NCBI GenBank assembly: GCA_037442505.1 | Contig: JBBIPZ010000014.1 | Coordinates: 1-48,194, forward strand | Reading direction: 5' to 3' | Length of the DNA stretch: 48,194 nucleotides | Source: JBBIPZ01 sp037442505 [NCBI: Deltaproteobacteria bacterium] | GTDB lineage: Bacteria > CALINM01 | Shown: piece by piece, positions 27,994 to 35,992 of the stretch | Layout of the letters: every line of letters begins with the position of its first letter | How positions within the stretch are numbered: position 1 is the stretch's first letter | Made by a program: the position numbers and the translations under genes | The notes under the pieces: model-generated | The model's database searches: none | The model's input: only the letters and a program-made list of their open reading frames with translations | Told to the model about the DNA's origin: nothing

Positions 27994-29144
27994 CATTTGC
28001 CTCCTGAAACTTCAACAAGCTTTACAGGCATATCAGGTTTAATCTTTTGCAGACCTTCCACAATAACCTTGTCACCTGTTTTTAATCCCGAATATATTAA
28101 CCATTTATTACCTACAGACCTTTCAATGATGATTAATCTTTGTTCAACCTTGTTTTCCTGATTGACAGTGAAAACCGTTGCCTGACTTTTCGGTGTATAA
28201 ACGACTGCTTGCTGTGGAACAAGTATGGCTTTCGGATTAATCCCTTCAACAACTTTGGCCCTTACAAACATATTAGGCAGCAGTAAGTGTTTTGGATTTG
28301 GAAACACAAGTCTTAATGTTACAGAGCCTGTTGAAGGATCGACAGAAATATCTCTGAACTCAAGTGTTCCAGTAAAAGGATAAATAGTACCATCGTCTAA
28401 AATTAGAGAAACCTTTCTTGTTAAGGTGTCAGATTTTGAAATTTTGTCTTTTTCTAATCTCTTTCTTAAAGCCATAAGTTCATTTGTTGATTGAGTAACA
28501 TCCACATATACGGGGTCAATTTTTTGTATAACTGCAAGAGGTGCAGATTGGTTAGCGGTTACAAGGGCTCCAACAGTAACAAAGGACTTGCCAATTCTGC
28601 CGGAAATAGGGGCTTTAACCTTTGTATAGCTTAAATTTATTTCAGCAGTCTTAACAGTCGCTTTCCAGTATTCAATATCTGCTTCTACCTGTTTTAATGC
28701 TGCATGTACATCGTCAAAATCCTGCTGACTAACAGCTTTTGTAGGTAATAGCTCCTTATATCTTTCCAATCTTTGTCTGATTGAGGGCAAATTTGCTTCC
28801 GCACGATTAAGCGAAGCCTTTGCATTAAGATAGGTTGCTTCATAAATAGAAGGGTCGATCTGGTAAAGAATGTCGCCTTCTTTAACATCGCTTCCTTCAA
28901 CAAAAAAGCGTTTTTTAATAACACCACTTACCTGTGGTCTTACTTCAGCAATCAGGTAGGAAGAAACTCTACCTGGTAATTCGGTTGTTAACGTTACTGG
29001 TTCAGGTTTAATCGATATTACAGATACTTCTGGTATCATTGGAGGGGGTGGTGTTTTTGCTTTGTTATCACATGAAGTTAAGATAGGTGTTACAAAAAAA
29101 AGTAAGACTGTTAAGTGGATATTTTTCCAAAAAAATCTAAACAT
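27993..29144 (-). CDS. acrA: RND periplasmic adaptor lipoprotein (AcrA/MexA family)
   Basis: A 383-residue membrane-fusion protein. The lipobox ILTSC puts the anchoring cysteine at residue 25. The biotinyl-lipoyl half-motifs (AEVRPQVSGVIKKRFFVEGS and KVKAPISGRIGKSFVTVG) flank an alpha-helical hairpin, followed by the beta-barrel domain. ATG 29144 is chosen because GGAGGAAGGT precedes it. The in-frame ATG at 29156 has no such site and contains that purine run inside its codons. Second gene of the tetR-led operon. Confidence 0.92.
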   Translation of the reverse strand: MFRFFWKNIHLTVLLFFVTPILTSCDNKAKTPPPPMIPEVSVISIKPEPVTLTTELPGRVSSYLIAEVRPQVSGVIKKRFFVEGSDVKEGDILYQIDPSIYEATYLNAKASLNRAEANLPSIRQRLERYKELLPTKAVSQQDFDDVHAALKQVEADIEYWKATVKTAEINLSYTKVKAPISGRIGKSFVTVGALVTANQSAPLAVIQKIDPVYVDVTQSTNELMALRKRLEKDKISKSDTLTRKVSLILDDGTIYPFTGTLEFRDISVDPSTGSVTLRLVFPNPKHLLLPNMFVRAKVVEGINPKAILVPQQAVVYTPKSQATVFTVNQENKVEQRLIIIERSVGNKWLIYSGLKTGDKVIVEGLQKIKPDMPVKLVEVSGGK

Positions 29145-29171
29145 ACCTTCCTCCATAAGGAATTATTAAAC

Positions 29172-29798
29172 TTACTTTAATAAATTTTTGAAAAATATAT
29201 TCAAAATTGCATCAGGGTTATCTGGGTAGGGATGCTTTTCCGGCGCCTCCAGTTCGAGAAACAAAAAAGAAGTTGTGATGCTGTGAAGAGAGACTGCAAG
29301 ATAGTAAGGATCTGCAATATTTTCGAAGACACCTTTTTCCAATCCCATTTCAAAAACATTCTTTAAATTTTCAATATTTTCGTCCTGCAATTTTTTTATC
29401 TCTTCTGAAAGCTTGGCCCTGCAAGTGAAACTGATGCCAGTAACTTCAGCAAAAAAAAGCTTGATAGCCTTAGAGTGATTTTTAAAGACTTGTGCTTTAG
29501 TTCTTACGTAATTTCTCAATTTCTCCACTTCGCTAATTTCTTTTGCGAGCAAAACTTCTTTAATAGAACGATTAAAAATCAAGGCAATGTCAAGCATTAT
29601 GCTTCTATAAAGGTCTTCTTTACTTTTGAAAAATTTGTATAAAGTTCCGATAGCAAACTCAGCCTTTTGAGCAATCTCATGCATAGATACGTTATGAAAA
29701 CCACGTTCACAGAAAAGTCCAAGAGCAGTTTGTAAAATATCTTTTCGATGCTGCAATTTTTCGCGTTCTCTACGTGATAGTTGTTGTTTACTTTTCAT
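29172..29798 (-). CDS. TetR-family repressor of the efflux operon
   Basis: A 208-residue TetR protein. The N-terminal helix-turn-helix covers about residues 15-62 and includes ALGLFCERGFHNVSMHEIAQ and IGTLYKFFKSKEDLY; the C-terminal ligand domain is divergent, as usual. It is the first gene of the efflux operon, 27 bases before the adaptor. ATG 29798 is preferred over GTG 29807 because GAGG lies eight bases before the ATG but directly touches the GTG. Probably autoregulatory through the palindrome at 29800-29837. Confidence 0.88.
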   Translation of the reverse strand: MKSKQQLSRREREKLQHRKDILQTALGLFCERGFHNVSMHEIAQKAEFAIGTLYKFFKSKEDLYRSIMLDIALIFNRSIKEVLLAKEISEVEKLRNYVRTKAQVFKNHSKAIKLFFAEVTGISFTCRAKLSEEIKKLQDENIENLKNVFEMGLEKGVFENIADPYYLAVSLHSITTSFLFLELEAPEKHPYPDNPDAILNIFFKNLLK

Positions 29799-29799
29799 C

Positions 29800-29837
29800 T
29801 GTGACACCTCATTTCAAAAAATGAATGATTCGTCACA
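29800..29837. promoter_or_regulatory. Nested palindromic operator of the efflux operon
   Basis: Outer arms TGTGAC (29800-29805) and GTCACA (29832-29837) are a perfect 6-bp inverted repeat. Inside lies TCATTT/AAATGA, also a perfect 6-bp repeat on a different centre. The outer arm touches the -10 box and the site covers the predicted transcription start, so bound repressor would block initiation. Assignment to the adjacent TetR protein is inferred from position. Confidence 0.6.
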
Positions 29838-29866
29838 TTATATAAGTTTACCCCAACCTTTGTCAA
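29837..29866 (-). promoter_or_regulatory. Promoter of the tetR-acrA-acrB-oprM operon
   Basis: On the - strand TTGACA (29861-29866), an 18-base spacer and TATAAT (29837-29842): two perfect consensus hexamers. A start near 29830 falls in the operator. Confidence 0.75.
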
Positions 29867-29977
29867 AAAAACTTTTAGAACAAACCATATAGGTATTGTC
29901 ATGTTTATCGGGTTTCGGATTTATTTGATTTTATGGAGGATAAAACTATGATTTTTACGAGGGGTAAAAGTCTCAAA

Positions 29978-30730
29978 TTATCTAAAATTCTGGTAGATTA
30001 ATTTTATTGCGAGAGAAAAAACCACAATGATAAATAGTGGCTTAATAACCTTAACACCTTTTACAAGTACAACCCTTGCACCAAATCTTGCTCCGATAAC
30101 CTGACCGAATCCCATCACTATCCCATAAGATAAGATAACATTACCTCCAATGATGAAGAAAATGAGTGATGCTAAATTGCTTGTAAAATTCATTACTTTT
30201 GTATATGCCGTAGCCTTAGTAAAGTTATACCCAAGTATGACAAGAAAAAGAATTGCCCAAAAAGAGCCCGTTCCTGGTCCAAAAAATCCGTCATAAAAAC
30301 CTATCAAACTGCCAAATATAATATAAAAAATATTTTCTTTCATTTGCGGTCTTATATCTTCTAAACCCAATTTTGGTGTGAAGATTGTATAAATAGCAAT
30401 TGCAACAAGCAAAAAAGGAATAATTTTACCCAGAAAATCAGAATTTATACGCTGAACGATTATTGTCCCTGCAGATGCCCCAACAAAAGTCCACAAAATG
30501 CCCCACAAACATTCTTTAATTGCGACCTTTTTAGCAAAAATAAAATTTAAAGTAGCACTACCTGAACCAAATGTGGCTTGAAGTTTATTTGTTCCAAGAG
30601 CAAGGTGTGGAGGCAAACCCAAACTTAAAAACGCGGGGACTGTAATCAATCCACCGCCACCAGCAATAGTATCCACAAACCCAGCAACAAAGCCAACGAA
30701 AAACAAGATTATCCAGATATAAAACGACAT
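29978..30730 (-). CDS. TSUP-family membrane permease (TauE/SafE, DUF81)
   Basis: A 250-residue protein with about eight hydrophobic segments. The two internal repeats carry the family motifs FVDTIAGGGGLITVP near residue 20 and GFYDGFFGPGTGSFW near residue 145. Members export or import sulfite, sulfoacetate or other small organic anions; the substrate here cannot be told. ATG 30730 is chosen over the TTG at 30769 because a good promoter (-10 at 30741-30746) leaves almost no leader. There is no Shine-Dalgarno, and the gene stands alone. Confidence 0.85.
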   Translation of the reverse strand: MSFYIWIILFFVGFVAGFVDTIAGGGGLITVPAFLSLGLPPHLALGTNKLQATFGSGSATLNFIFAKKVAIKECLWGILWTFVGASAGTIIVQRINSDFLGKIIPFLLVAIAIYTIFTPKLGLEDIRPQMKENIFYIIFGSLIGFYDGFFGPGTGSFWAILFLVILGYNFTKATAYTKVMNFTSNLASLIFFIIGGNVILSYGIVMGFGQVIGARFGARVVLVKGVKVIKPLFIIVVFSLAIKLIYQNFR

Positions 30731-30740
30731 AAGTTTTAAA

Positions 30741-30769
30741 ATATTAAACGAACAAATGATATTGTGCAA
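30741..30769 (-). promoter_or_regulatory. Promoter of the TSUP permease gene
   Basis: On the - strand TTGCAC (30764-30769), a 17-base spacer and TAATAT (30741-30746). The -10 box ends ten bases before the ATG, predicting a leader of only a few bases. Confidence 0.5.
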
Positions 30770-30857
30770 TAATTATTTCTAAAAATGGCAGAGAAATTAT
30801 TAAGACGAAAGGGCACTCTTTTGCTGTGTTCATTACCAAAAATGACGGTTAGAAAAT

Positions 30858-30928
30858 TGTCATTCTGAGCTAAGCAAAGAATCTTACATTTTAGATTCTT
30901 TATTCGCATCAGCTTCTTCAGGATGACA
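30858..30928. repeat. Dispersed imperfect palindrome, family A (TCATTCTGAG type)
   Basis: TGTCAT...ATGACA arms (30858-30863, 30923-30928) enclose AGAATCT (30878-30884) and AGATTCT (30893-30899). The pattern TCATTCTGAG...AAGAATCT is a widespread short intergenic repeat in bacteria. It fills the otherwise empty 30770-31067 gap. Degenerate relatives lie at 33888-33931 and 45531-45544. Confidence 0.6.
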
Positions 30929-31067
30929 GAAAAAAGCTTGTAATTCTGAACGAATCAAATGGAAGAAAGCATACAATTAGCTTCCTCAAAATTAGAGTTA
31001 TAGGGAAAATGAATATTCGATAGATTGCACTTATAAAATGTTGAGAGTAAAAAATTTTTAAGGAAAG

Positions 31068-31140
31068 TGGGCCATCAAGGATTCGAACCTTGGACCAACT
31101 GATTAAGAGTCAGCTGCTCTACCAACTGAGCTAATGGCCC
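31068..31140 (-). tRNA. tRNA-Lys (CUU)
   Basis: The 73-base - strand cloverleaf has acceptor GGGCCAT/ATGGCCC, D arm GCTC/GAGC, anticodon stem GCTGA/TCAGT with loop CTCTTAA (anticodon CUU, reads AAG) and T arm CAAGG-TTCGAAT-CCTTG. CCA is not encoded. It follows tRNA-His on the same strand with a 28-base spacer, so the two are probably one transcript. Confidence 0.96.
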
Positions 31141-31168
31141 TCACTATTTATCTGTCAAGCCTTCAAGG

Positions 31169-31243
31169 GGTGAGCGATGGGACTCGAACCCACGACCCCA
31201 AGGGCCACAACCTTGTGCTCTAACCGACTGAGCTACGCTCACC
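31169..31243 (-). tRNA. tRNA-His (GUG)
   Basis: The 75-base - strand cloverleaf includes the extra 5' G (G-1) paired with C73, an identity feature of tRNA-His. Anticodon stem CAAGG/CCTTG with loop TTGTGGC gives anticodon GUG. T loop TTCGAGT. CCA is not encoded. Confidence 0.96.
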
Positions 31244-31255
31244 ATTGAGACTATA

Positions 31256-31284
31256 ATTTTATTAACTTTTGTCCAATAGGTCAA
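31256..31284 (-). promoter_or_regulatory. Promoter of the tRNA-His/tRNA-Lys unit
   Basis: On the - strand TTGACC (31279-31284), a 17-base spacer and TAAAAT (31256-31261), 12 bases before the tRNA-His 5' end. It lies in the same gap as the + strand promoter of the PAP2 gene. Confidence 0.55.
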
Positions 31285-31313
31285 GCTTTTTTATACTTTT
31301 TGGTGTTAAAACG

Positions 31314-31322
31314 TGTTATAAT
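31314..31322 (+). promoter_or_regulatory. Extended -10 promoter of the PAP2 gene
   Basis: TGTTATAAT is a perfect extended -10 (TGN-TATAAT). No good -35 is seen, as is common for this class. It ends eight bases before the ATG at 31331, so the mRNA would be leaderless or nearly so. Confidence 0.5.
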
Positions 31323-31330
31323 CTCACATT

Positions 31331-32107
31331 ATGTCAATAACAATGAGAAAAATTTTTATTTCTATTTTATTTATATCTTTTTTGCTTATTCCGATGATTA
31401 TACATGCAGAGCTGACAGGAGAGGAGTATAAGCTGCTTTGGAGTGATGTTAAAAACTTTAATATTGATAATCAAAAATATTCCTTGTTAGCTGGTAGCGG
31501 TATTGCTTTAGGTGCTTTTATAATTGATCAAGATGTTAAAAACAAATCCTATAGCTGGAAAGGTGGCATAAACGAAGTTGTAGCAGACTTTGGGAACACC
31601 ATTGGCAACCCCATTGTTGATTTTTCGCTTGCCGCTATCTTTTATGCTTCGGCTAAAAAAAACTCTACTTTTGAGGCTGCTTCTTTAACTGCTATGGAAT
31701 CTGTTTTTTTGTCCACTGCTATTACTGAAACAATAGCTTATAGTTTGGGAAGGAAAAGACCTGATCAAAATACAACTTCAACTTCCTTTGAGCCGTTTTC
31801 TGGAAGCTCTTCTTTTCCTTCTGGACATTCCACAGCTGCTATGGCGTTCTTTTCAAGTTATGCGATGTATTATGGGGCTCCATATTCTTATCTGTTTTAT
31901 TCTATGTTTGCTGCAACAGCCTTTGGAAGAATATATGAGCACAAACATTATCTATCCGATACTATTATGGGTGGAACAATTGGATATGTAACAACCGCTT
32001 ATTTATATGAAAGACATAAAGAGCTTAAAAACAATACATACGTTCCATTAATGTTTACAGATGGTAAGCGTTTGTTTTTTGGCTTTCAAAGAAAATTTGA
32101 AATTTAA
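31331..32107 (+). CDS. Exported PAP2-family phosphatase
   Basis: A 258-residue protein with a signal peptide (about residues 1-26, ending IIHA). PAP2 motifs 2 and 3 are intact: SFPSGHS and GRIYEHKHYLSD with the catalytic histidines. Motif 1 (normally K-X6-RP) reads AYSLGRKRP, so the phosphate-binding lysine position is alanine. Family members dephosphorylate lipid phosphates such as undecaprenyl diphosphate or lipid A. ychF follows 14 bases later with its own AGGAGG-like site. Confidence 0.82.
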   Translation: MSITMRKIFISILFISFLLIPMIIHAELTGEEYKLLWSDVKNFNIDNQKYSLLAGSGIALGAFIIDQDVKNKSYSWKGGINEVVADFGNTIGNPIVDFSLAAIFYASAKKNSTFEAASLTAMESVFLSTAITETIAYSLGRKRPDQNTTSTSFEPFSGSSSFPSGHSTAAMAFFSSYAMYYGAPYSYLFYSMFAATAFGRIYEHKHYLSDTIMGGTIGYVTTAYLYERHKELKNNTYVPLMFTDGKRLFFGFQRKFEI

Positions 32108-32121
32108 ATCTGGAGGTAGTT

Positions 32122-33195
32122 TTGAAAGTAGCTTTATCAGGTTTTGAAAAAACAGGAAAGACTATGCTTTTTAATGCACTGTCAGGGCAAGACATAGAGA
32201 TTACACCTGCACCAACAGGTGAAAATGTAGTACATGAAGGCGTTGCAACTGTTTTGGATGAGAGGATTACCCAATTAAGCAAGATGTTTAATCCTAAAAA
32301 AACCACTTATGCAACAGTGGAATATTCTGATTTGCCCGGACTTTCAAAGTCTGACACAAAAAGAAATCAAAAGATTTTAGATTTGATTAGAGAAGTGGAT
32401 TTGATTATTCATATTGTTAGGGCTTTTGATGATGATGCTACTATCCATCCCTTTGGTGATATTAATATCGAGAGGGATATTCGAAATTTCGAATCAGAAA
32501 TAATTTTGTCAGACCATCTGTTTGTCGAAAAACGTATAGAAAGAATGGAGCAAAACATAAAAAGAGGGCTTAAAGAAAATCTGACTTTATTTGAACTTTT
32601 CAAAAAAATGAAAGATTTGCTTGAAGAAGAAAAGCCTTTGAGAAGCCTTGAATTTACCGAGGATGAAAAGAAGCTGCTTTTACCATACAAATTTTTATCT
32701 ACAAAGCCTATTTTACATGTTGTAAATCATAATGAAAATGTTAGTAAGGAGTTGTTATCTATTGTGAAAAATTTAAAAAATGTGATGCAAGATACTTCAA
32801 TTATTTCTTTATGCGCAAAGGTAGAAAAAGAAATCAGCGAACTTCCTGTGGAAGAGAGAGGAGATTTCCTAAAAGAGTTGGGGATAGAAGAAGCTGCTTT
32901 TGAAAAGCTTGTCAAAGAATCATACAGGCTGCTTGGTTACATTTCCTTTTTTACCGTTGGAGAGGACGAAGTTAGGGCATGGACGATAAAAAGGGGAATG
33001 AACGCAAAAGAGGCGGGCGGGAGGATTCATTCGGACATTGAAAAAGGGTTTATTCGTGCAGAAGTGGTTTCATACAAAGACTTTATTGAGTCAGGAGATT
33101 TTAAAAAGGTTAAAGATAAAGGTTTGCTGCGTTTAGAAGGCAAAACTTACATCGTGAATGATGGAGATATTATGAACTTTAGGTTCAATGTTTAA
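32122..33195 (+). CDS. ychF: Redox-regulated ATPase YchF/OLA1-like GTP-binding protein
   Basis: A 357-residue protein of the Obg-related YchF family. The P-loop is GFEKTGKT (residues 7-14), the altered G4 motif is NHNE, and the C-terminal TGS/DUF933 domain holds FFTVGEDEVRAWTIKRGMNAKEAGGRIH. YchF binds ribosomes and prefers ATP. TTG start at 32122 with TGGAGGT upstream. Its stop abuts the coaE stop on the other strand (33195/33196), with no room for a separate terminator. Confidence 0.92.
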   Translation: MKVALSGFEKTGKTMLFNALSGQDIEITPAPTGENVVHEGVATVLDERITQLSKMFNPKKTTYATVEYSDLPGLSKSDTKRNQKILDLIREVDLIIHIVRAFDDDATIHPFGDINIERDIRNFESEIILSDHLFVEKRIERMEQNIKRGLKENLTLFELFKKMKDLLEEEKPLRSLEFTEDEKKLLLPYKFLSTKPILHVVNHNENVSKELLSIVKNLKNVMQDTSIISLCAKVEKEISELPVEERGDFLKELGIEEAAFEKLVKESYRLLGYISFFTVGEDEVRAWTIKRGMNAKEAGGRIHSDIEKGFIRAEVVSYKDFIESGDFKKVKDKGLLRLEGKTYIVNDGDIMNFRFNV

Positions 33196-33804
33196 TTAAC
33201 CTTTTGTTGATTTTGAAGATATCCTGTTAATAATTTCAGCAAGTTCTATTTTTAGTTCTTCTAAGTTTTTACGAGTGTCTATTACAAAGTGACTTTTTCT
33301 AACTTTTTCTTCGAGAGGAAGTTGATTTTTTAGCCTTTTTGAAAACTCTTCAAAGGTCATGCGATCTCTTATACACACCCTTTCAAATAAAGTTTTTTCA
33401 TCAGCATATGCAGTAATTATAAAATCTACTTCTTTGTCCATTCCAGCTTCGAAAAGAAGGGGAATATCAAGGGCTACAATATTTATGTTTTTACGTTCCA
33501 GTTCATTTATTATTTTGTTTCTTTCTGCTTTTACGGCAGGATGAATAATGTTTTCGAGAAGTTTTCGTTTTTTAGGGTTAGAAAAAACAATCTCTGCTAA
33601 TTTTTTCCTGTCAAGTTCGCCATCAGCATTTAAGATTTCATTGCCAAAAGTTTCAATGATTTTTTTGAATACGGTTGTACCTTTTTTTGTAAGATTTCTA
33701 CTAATTTCATCTGCGTCAATAACGGGAATTTTTAACCCTTTTAAAATATTGGCGATTGTAGTCTTGCCGCTGCCTATAACTCCAGTAATCCCAATTTTTA
33801 TCAT
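33196..33804 (-). CDS. coaE: Dephospho-CoA kinase
   Basis: A 202-residue CoaE, the last step of CoA biosynthesis (ATP-dependent 3'-phosphorylation of dephospho-CoA). The P-loop is GVIGSGKTT (residues 8-16), VIDADEISR is the substrate-binding motif, and DIPLLFEAGM and RDRMTFEEF (lid) follow. No Shine-Dalgarno precedes the ATG, and the promoter -10 box is ten bases upstream. Another CoA-pathway gene, coaBC, lies about 7 kb away on the same strand. Confidence 0.93.
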   Translation of the reverse strand: MIKIGITGVIGSGKTTIANILKGLKIPVIDADEISRNLTKKGTTVFKKIIETFGNEILNADGELDRKKLAEIVFSNPKKRKLLENIIHPAVKAERNKIINELERKNINIVALDIPLLFEAGMDKEVDFIITAYADEKTLFERVCIRDRMTFEEFSKRLKNQLPLEEKVRKSHFVIDTRKNLEELKIELAEIINRISSKSTKG

Positions 33805-33814
33805 AGTAACAACA

Positions 33815-33843
33815 AAGATACCAGAACTTGGTTAAGTAATCAA
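33815..33843 (-). promoter_or_regulatory. Promoter of coaE
   Basis: On the - strand TTGATT (33838-33843), a 17-base spacer ending in TGG, then TATCTT (33815-33820), i.e. an extended -10. It ends ten bases before the ATG. Confidence 0.5.
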
Positions 33844-33887
33844 AGTAAAAAATTGTAAGTAAATGTGGATAGTCATTTTTTTAGCAG

Positions 33888-33931
33888 AATAGATTCTTCA
33901 GTCGTTTGCTCTTTAAGAATAACAGTAAGGA
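33888..33931. repeat. Degenerate dispersed repeat, family A
   Basis: AGATTCTTC...TTTGCTC...AAGAATAACAG resembles the right half of the 30858-30928 element in the same orientation, with several changes. Part of the 33844-34059 non-coding gap. Confidence 0.4.
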
Positions 33932-33976
33932 CTGCAATTCTTCGGTCACTTGTGTTCCACAAAAATAACTATATAC

Positions 33977-34008
33977 TCCTAAATCCTCCACCTTTACAAA
34001 AAGGAGAA
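33977..34008. repeat. Degenerate dispersed repeat, family B (CCCCTTTG type)
   Basis: A CTCCxxCTTT...AAAGGAG imperfect palindrome after CTAAATC, a decayed relative of the stronger elements at 45446-45535 and 48161-48194. Apart from this, the family A relic and the two promoters, nothing is seen in 33805-34124. Confidence 0.35.
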
Positions 34009-34059
34009 AACATTGAAAATAGATATTTTTAAACACTTCAAAAATTCAGAGCTCTGTTC

Positions 34060-34087
34060 TTGCTATATTTAATTTTTGTGCTTAAAT
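34060..34087 (+). promoter_or_regulatory. Possible promoter of the Usp-Nudix-Usp group
   Basis: TTGCTA (34060-34065), a 16-base spacer and TTAAAT (34082-34087) preceded by TGC (extended -10). A start near 34094 leaves about 30 bases of leader with AAGGGGG before the ATG. Confidence 0.35.
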
Positions 34088-34124
34088 TTAGTTGAGAAGT
34101 TTAATAAAATAAAAGGGGGATAAT

Positions 34125-35000
34125 ATGTTAACTAAAGTTCTGATAGCGACTGATTTATCTGAAGCTTCATTTAGTCTGATAGATTGCCTTAAAGAACTTA
34201 AGCATCTGGGCGTTCAATCAGTAGTATTGCAACATGTTATAGAGCTAAAATATGCTTTGTCTGTCCCTCAAAAACTCGTTGATGAATCACTGAACATTCT
34301 CGCTAAACAGGCTGAAATGCTTGCGGAAAACGGCTTGACTGTTCACACCGATTTAAAACAAGGTATCCCTCATGTAGAAATTTTAAAATCTGCAAAAGAT
34401 AATAATGTCTCTTCAGTAATAGTCGGCTCGCATGGTAAAAGTATCGCAAGCGAGATAATATTGGGTAGCGTTACATCTCAATTGATAGAAGAAGCCGAAA
34501 TCCCTATTCTTGTTGTGAGGATGTCGCTTTTTGATTCAACTTCGAAGGCAAGAAGCTGTGCTGTCAAGATTGCTCATCTTTTTAAAAATGTACTTTTTCC
34601 TACAGATTTTTCAGAAGAAAATAAGGCAGCTTTAGACTTTTTGGTGTATATGAAACCGCATATCGAGAAAATAAACATTATTCATGTGCAGGAGCCCATT
34701 ATACTTGAACAGCCAATAGAATTTGACTTGCAAGAGTTAGATGCTATAGACTTAAAGCGTTTAGAAGACTTTTGCGGGTTGTTCAAAGATGCTGCAAAGA
34801 TAACATGTGAGGTACTGCATGGTTTACCAAACATCGAGATTGTTGATTATGCAAAGTCTCATCGTTTTACAGTAATAATCATGGGAACGCGGGGGTTAGG
34901 GGCAGGTAAAAGATTTTTTCTGGGTAGCAATACTCGTTATGTAATCAGACATTCTGATTTGCCTGTTTTTATTATACCATCAAAGAGGAGAGATAAATGA
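34125..35000 (+). CDS. Tandem universal stress protein (two Usp domains)
   Basis: A 291-residue cytoplasmic protein made of two UspA folds. Each carries the ATP-binding pattern G-X2-G-X9-[18 protein letters not shown] in the first and [15 protein letters not shown] in the second (after about residue 152, starting [15 protein letters not shown]). AAGGGGG lies seven bases before the ATG. It overlaps the Nudix gene by four bases. Likely stress-responsive; no partner or ligand can be assigned from the sequence. Confidence 0.88.
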   Translation: MLTKVLIATDLSEASFSLIDCLKELKHLGVQSVVLQHVIELKYALSVPQKLVDESLNILAKQAEMLAENGLTVHTDLKQGIPHVEILKSAKDNNVSSVIVGSHGKSIASEIILGSVTSQLIEEAEIPILVVRMSLFDSTSKARSCAVKIAHLFKNVLFPTDFSEENKAALDFLVYMKPHIEKINIIHVQEPIILEQPIEFDLQELDAIDLKRLEDFCGLFKDAAKITCEVLHGLPNIEIVDYAKSHRFTVIIMGTRGLGAGKRFFLGSNTRYVIRHSDLPVFIIPSKRRDK

Positions 35001-35434
35001 AATGTCAAAGTTGTGGTGCAGAAGTTATACCGAAGAACCCATTTTTAACAGTTGATATAATTTTTGAAATAGACAATGGAGTTTTGCTAATTGAACGAAA
35101 AAACGAACCACATGGCTGGGCACTCCCGGGTGGCTTTGTTGATTATGGAGAAACCGTTGAAAATGCCGCAAAAAGAGAGGCAAAAGAAGAAACAAACCTG
35201 GATGCAGTAAATTTGCACCTATTTGGAGTGTATTCTGATCCTGATCGTGACCCGCGCTTTCATACTGTTTCTGTTGTCTTTCTTGCAACCGCAAGAGGCG
35301 AATATGGGATTGTTGCTGGAGACGATGCGGTAAATGCAAAAATTTTTACTGAAGAGGAACTCCCCGATAATATCGTTTTTGACCATAAGAAGATTTTGAA
35401 AGATTACTTTAGATGGAAGAAATCCTGGATATAA
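34997..35434 (+). CDS. Nudix hydrolase, ADP-ribose pyrophosphatase-like
   Basis: A 145-residue Nudix protein. The Nudix box lies at residues 46-68 and follows GX5EX7REUXEEXGU except that the late glycine is asparagine (REAKEETNL). A short [10 protein letters not shown] lead resembles the remnant of a zinc finger. Substrate is unknown; nucleoside diphosphate sugars or NADH-type compounds are usual. Sandwiched between two Usp genes (4-base overlap upstream, 13-base gap downstream), suggesting a joint stress or nucleotide-sanitising role. Confidence 0.85.
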   Translation: MKCQSCGAEVIPKNPFLTVDIIFEIDNGVLLIERKNEPHGWALPGGFVDYGETVENAAKREAKEETNLDAVNLHLFGVYSDPDRDPRFHTVSVVFLATARGEYGIVAGDDAVNAKIFTEEELPDNIVFDHKKILKDYFRWKKSWI

Positions 35435-35447
35435 AAGAGGTGCGACA

Positions 35448-35939
35448 ATGGAAAAGTTTTTGTTAGCTCTTGATAACTCTTCATACCTTGATAGGGTGTT
35501 AGAATATGTTTCAAGACAGCTTAAGGGCAGAAAAGATGTTCAGGTAGTTATATTGCATATACAACAATCTTGTATCACAGTAGATGATATATTACAGGAG
35601 GATTTTGACAGAGACATCTTGATACAGAAGATTGAAGAATTAAAAAGAAACAGAAAGTTGTGTAAAGAAGGCAGGGAAAAGATAGCAAATACAGTAATTG
35701 AAAAGGCAACAAAAATATTAACTGAAAACGGTTTGAATGAAGAGCAGATAATTTTTGACGTTGTGGAAGAGTCGGGTGATTACGCTTATATGATTATAGA
35801 CAAGGCAAAGGAACACGGTTGTAAAACTATCGCTTTAGGCAAAAAGGGAGATAGTATCATTAGCGAATACCTTATAGGAAGTACTGCAGAGAAGGTGTCT
35901 CGTTTTTCAAAAGGTGTTACGATATGGCTGGTTGATTAG
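35448..35939 (+). CDS. Single-domain universal stress protein
   Basis: A 163-residue Usp-fold protein beginning MEKFLLALDNSSYLDRVLEYV. The ATP-site pattern GKKGDSIISEYLIGS is present near residues 139-153. A charged helical insertion (about residues 50-85, rich in Lys/Glu) follows the first strands. AAGAGGTG before the ATG. Third gene of the Usp-Nudix-Usp run, 53 bases before the activase gene. Confidence 0.8.
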   Translation: MEKFLLALDNSSYLDRVLEYVSRQLKGRKDVQVVILHIQQSCITVDDILQEDFDRDILIQKIEELKRNRKLCKEGREKIANTVIEKATKILTENGLNEEQIIFDVVEESGDYAYMIIDKAKEHGCKTIALGKKGDSIISEYLIGSTAEKVSRFSKGVTIWLVD

Positions 35940-35951
35940 TTGTATTAGCAC

Positions 35952-35979
35952 TTTACAATTTGTAAATATCTGTTAGAAT
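35952..35979 (+). promoter_or_regulatory. Promoter of the activase fusion gene
   Basis: TTTACA (35952-35957), a 16-base spacer and TAGAAT (35974-35979) with an upstream TG (extended -10). It ends 13 bases before the ATG, leaving about seven leader bases and no Shine-Dalgarno. Confidence 0.45.
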
Positions 35980-35992
35980 TATAAAATTAGAC

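Noticed and set aside
30858-30928. CRISPR repeat or tRNA-associated attachment site
   Set aside because: There is only one full copy, it is palindromic with an irregular centre, there are no regular spacers or cas genes, and no integrase is near the tRNAs.
35025-35339. 104-codon - strand frame opposite the Nudix gene
   Set aside because: His/Gln/Leu-rich composition typical of an antisense shadow; the + strand Nudix box is unmistakable.
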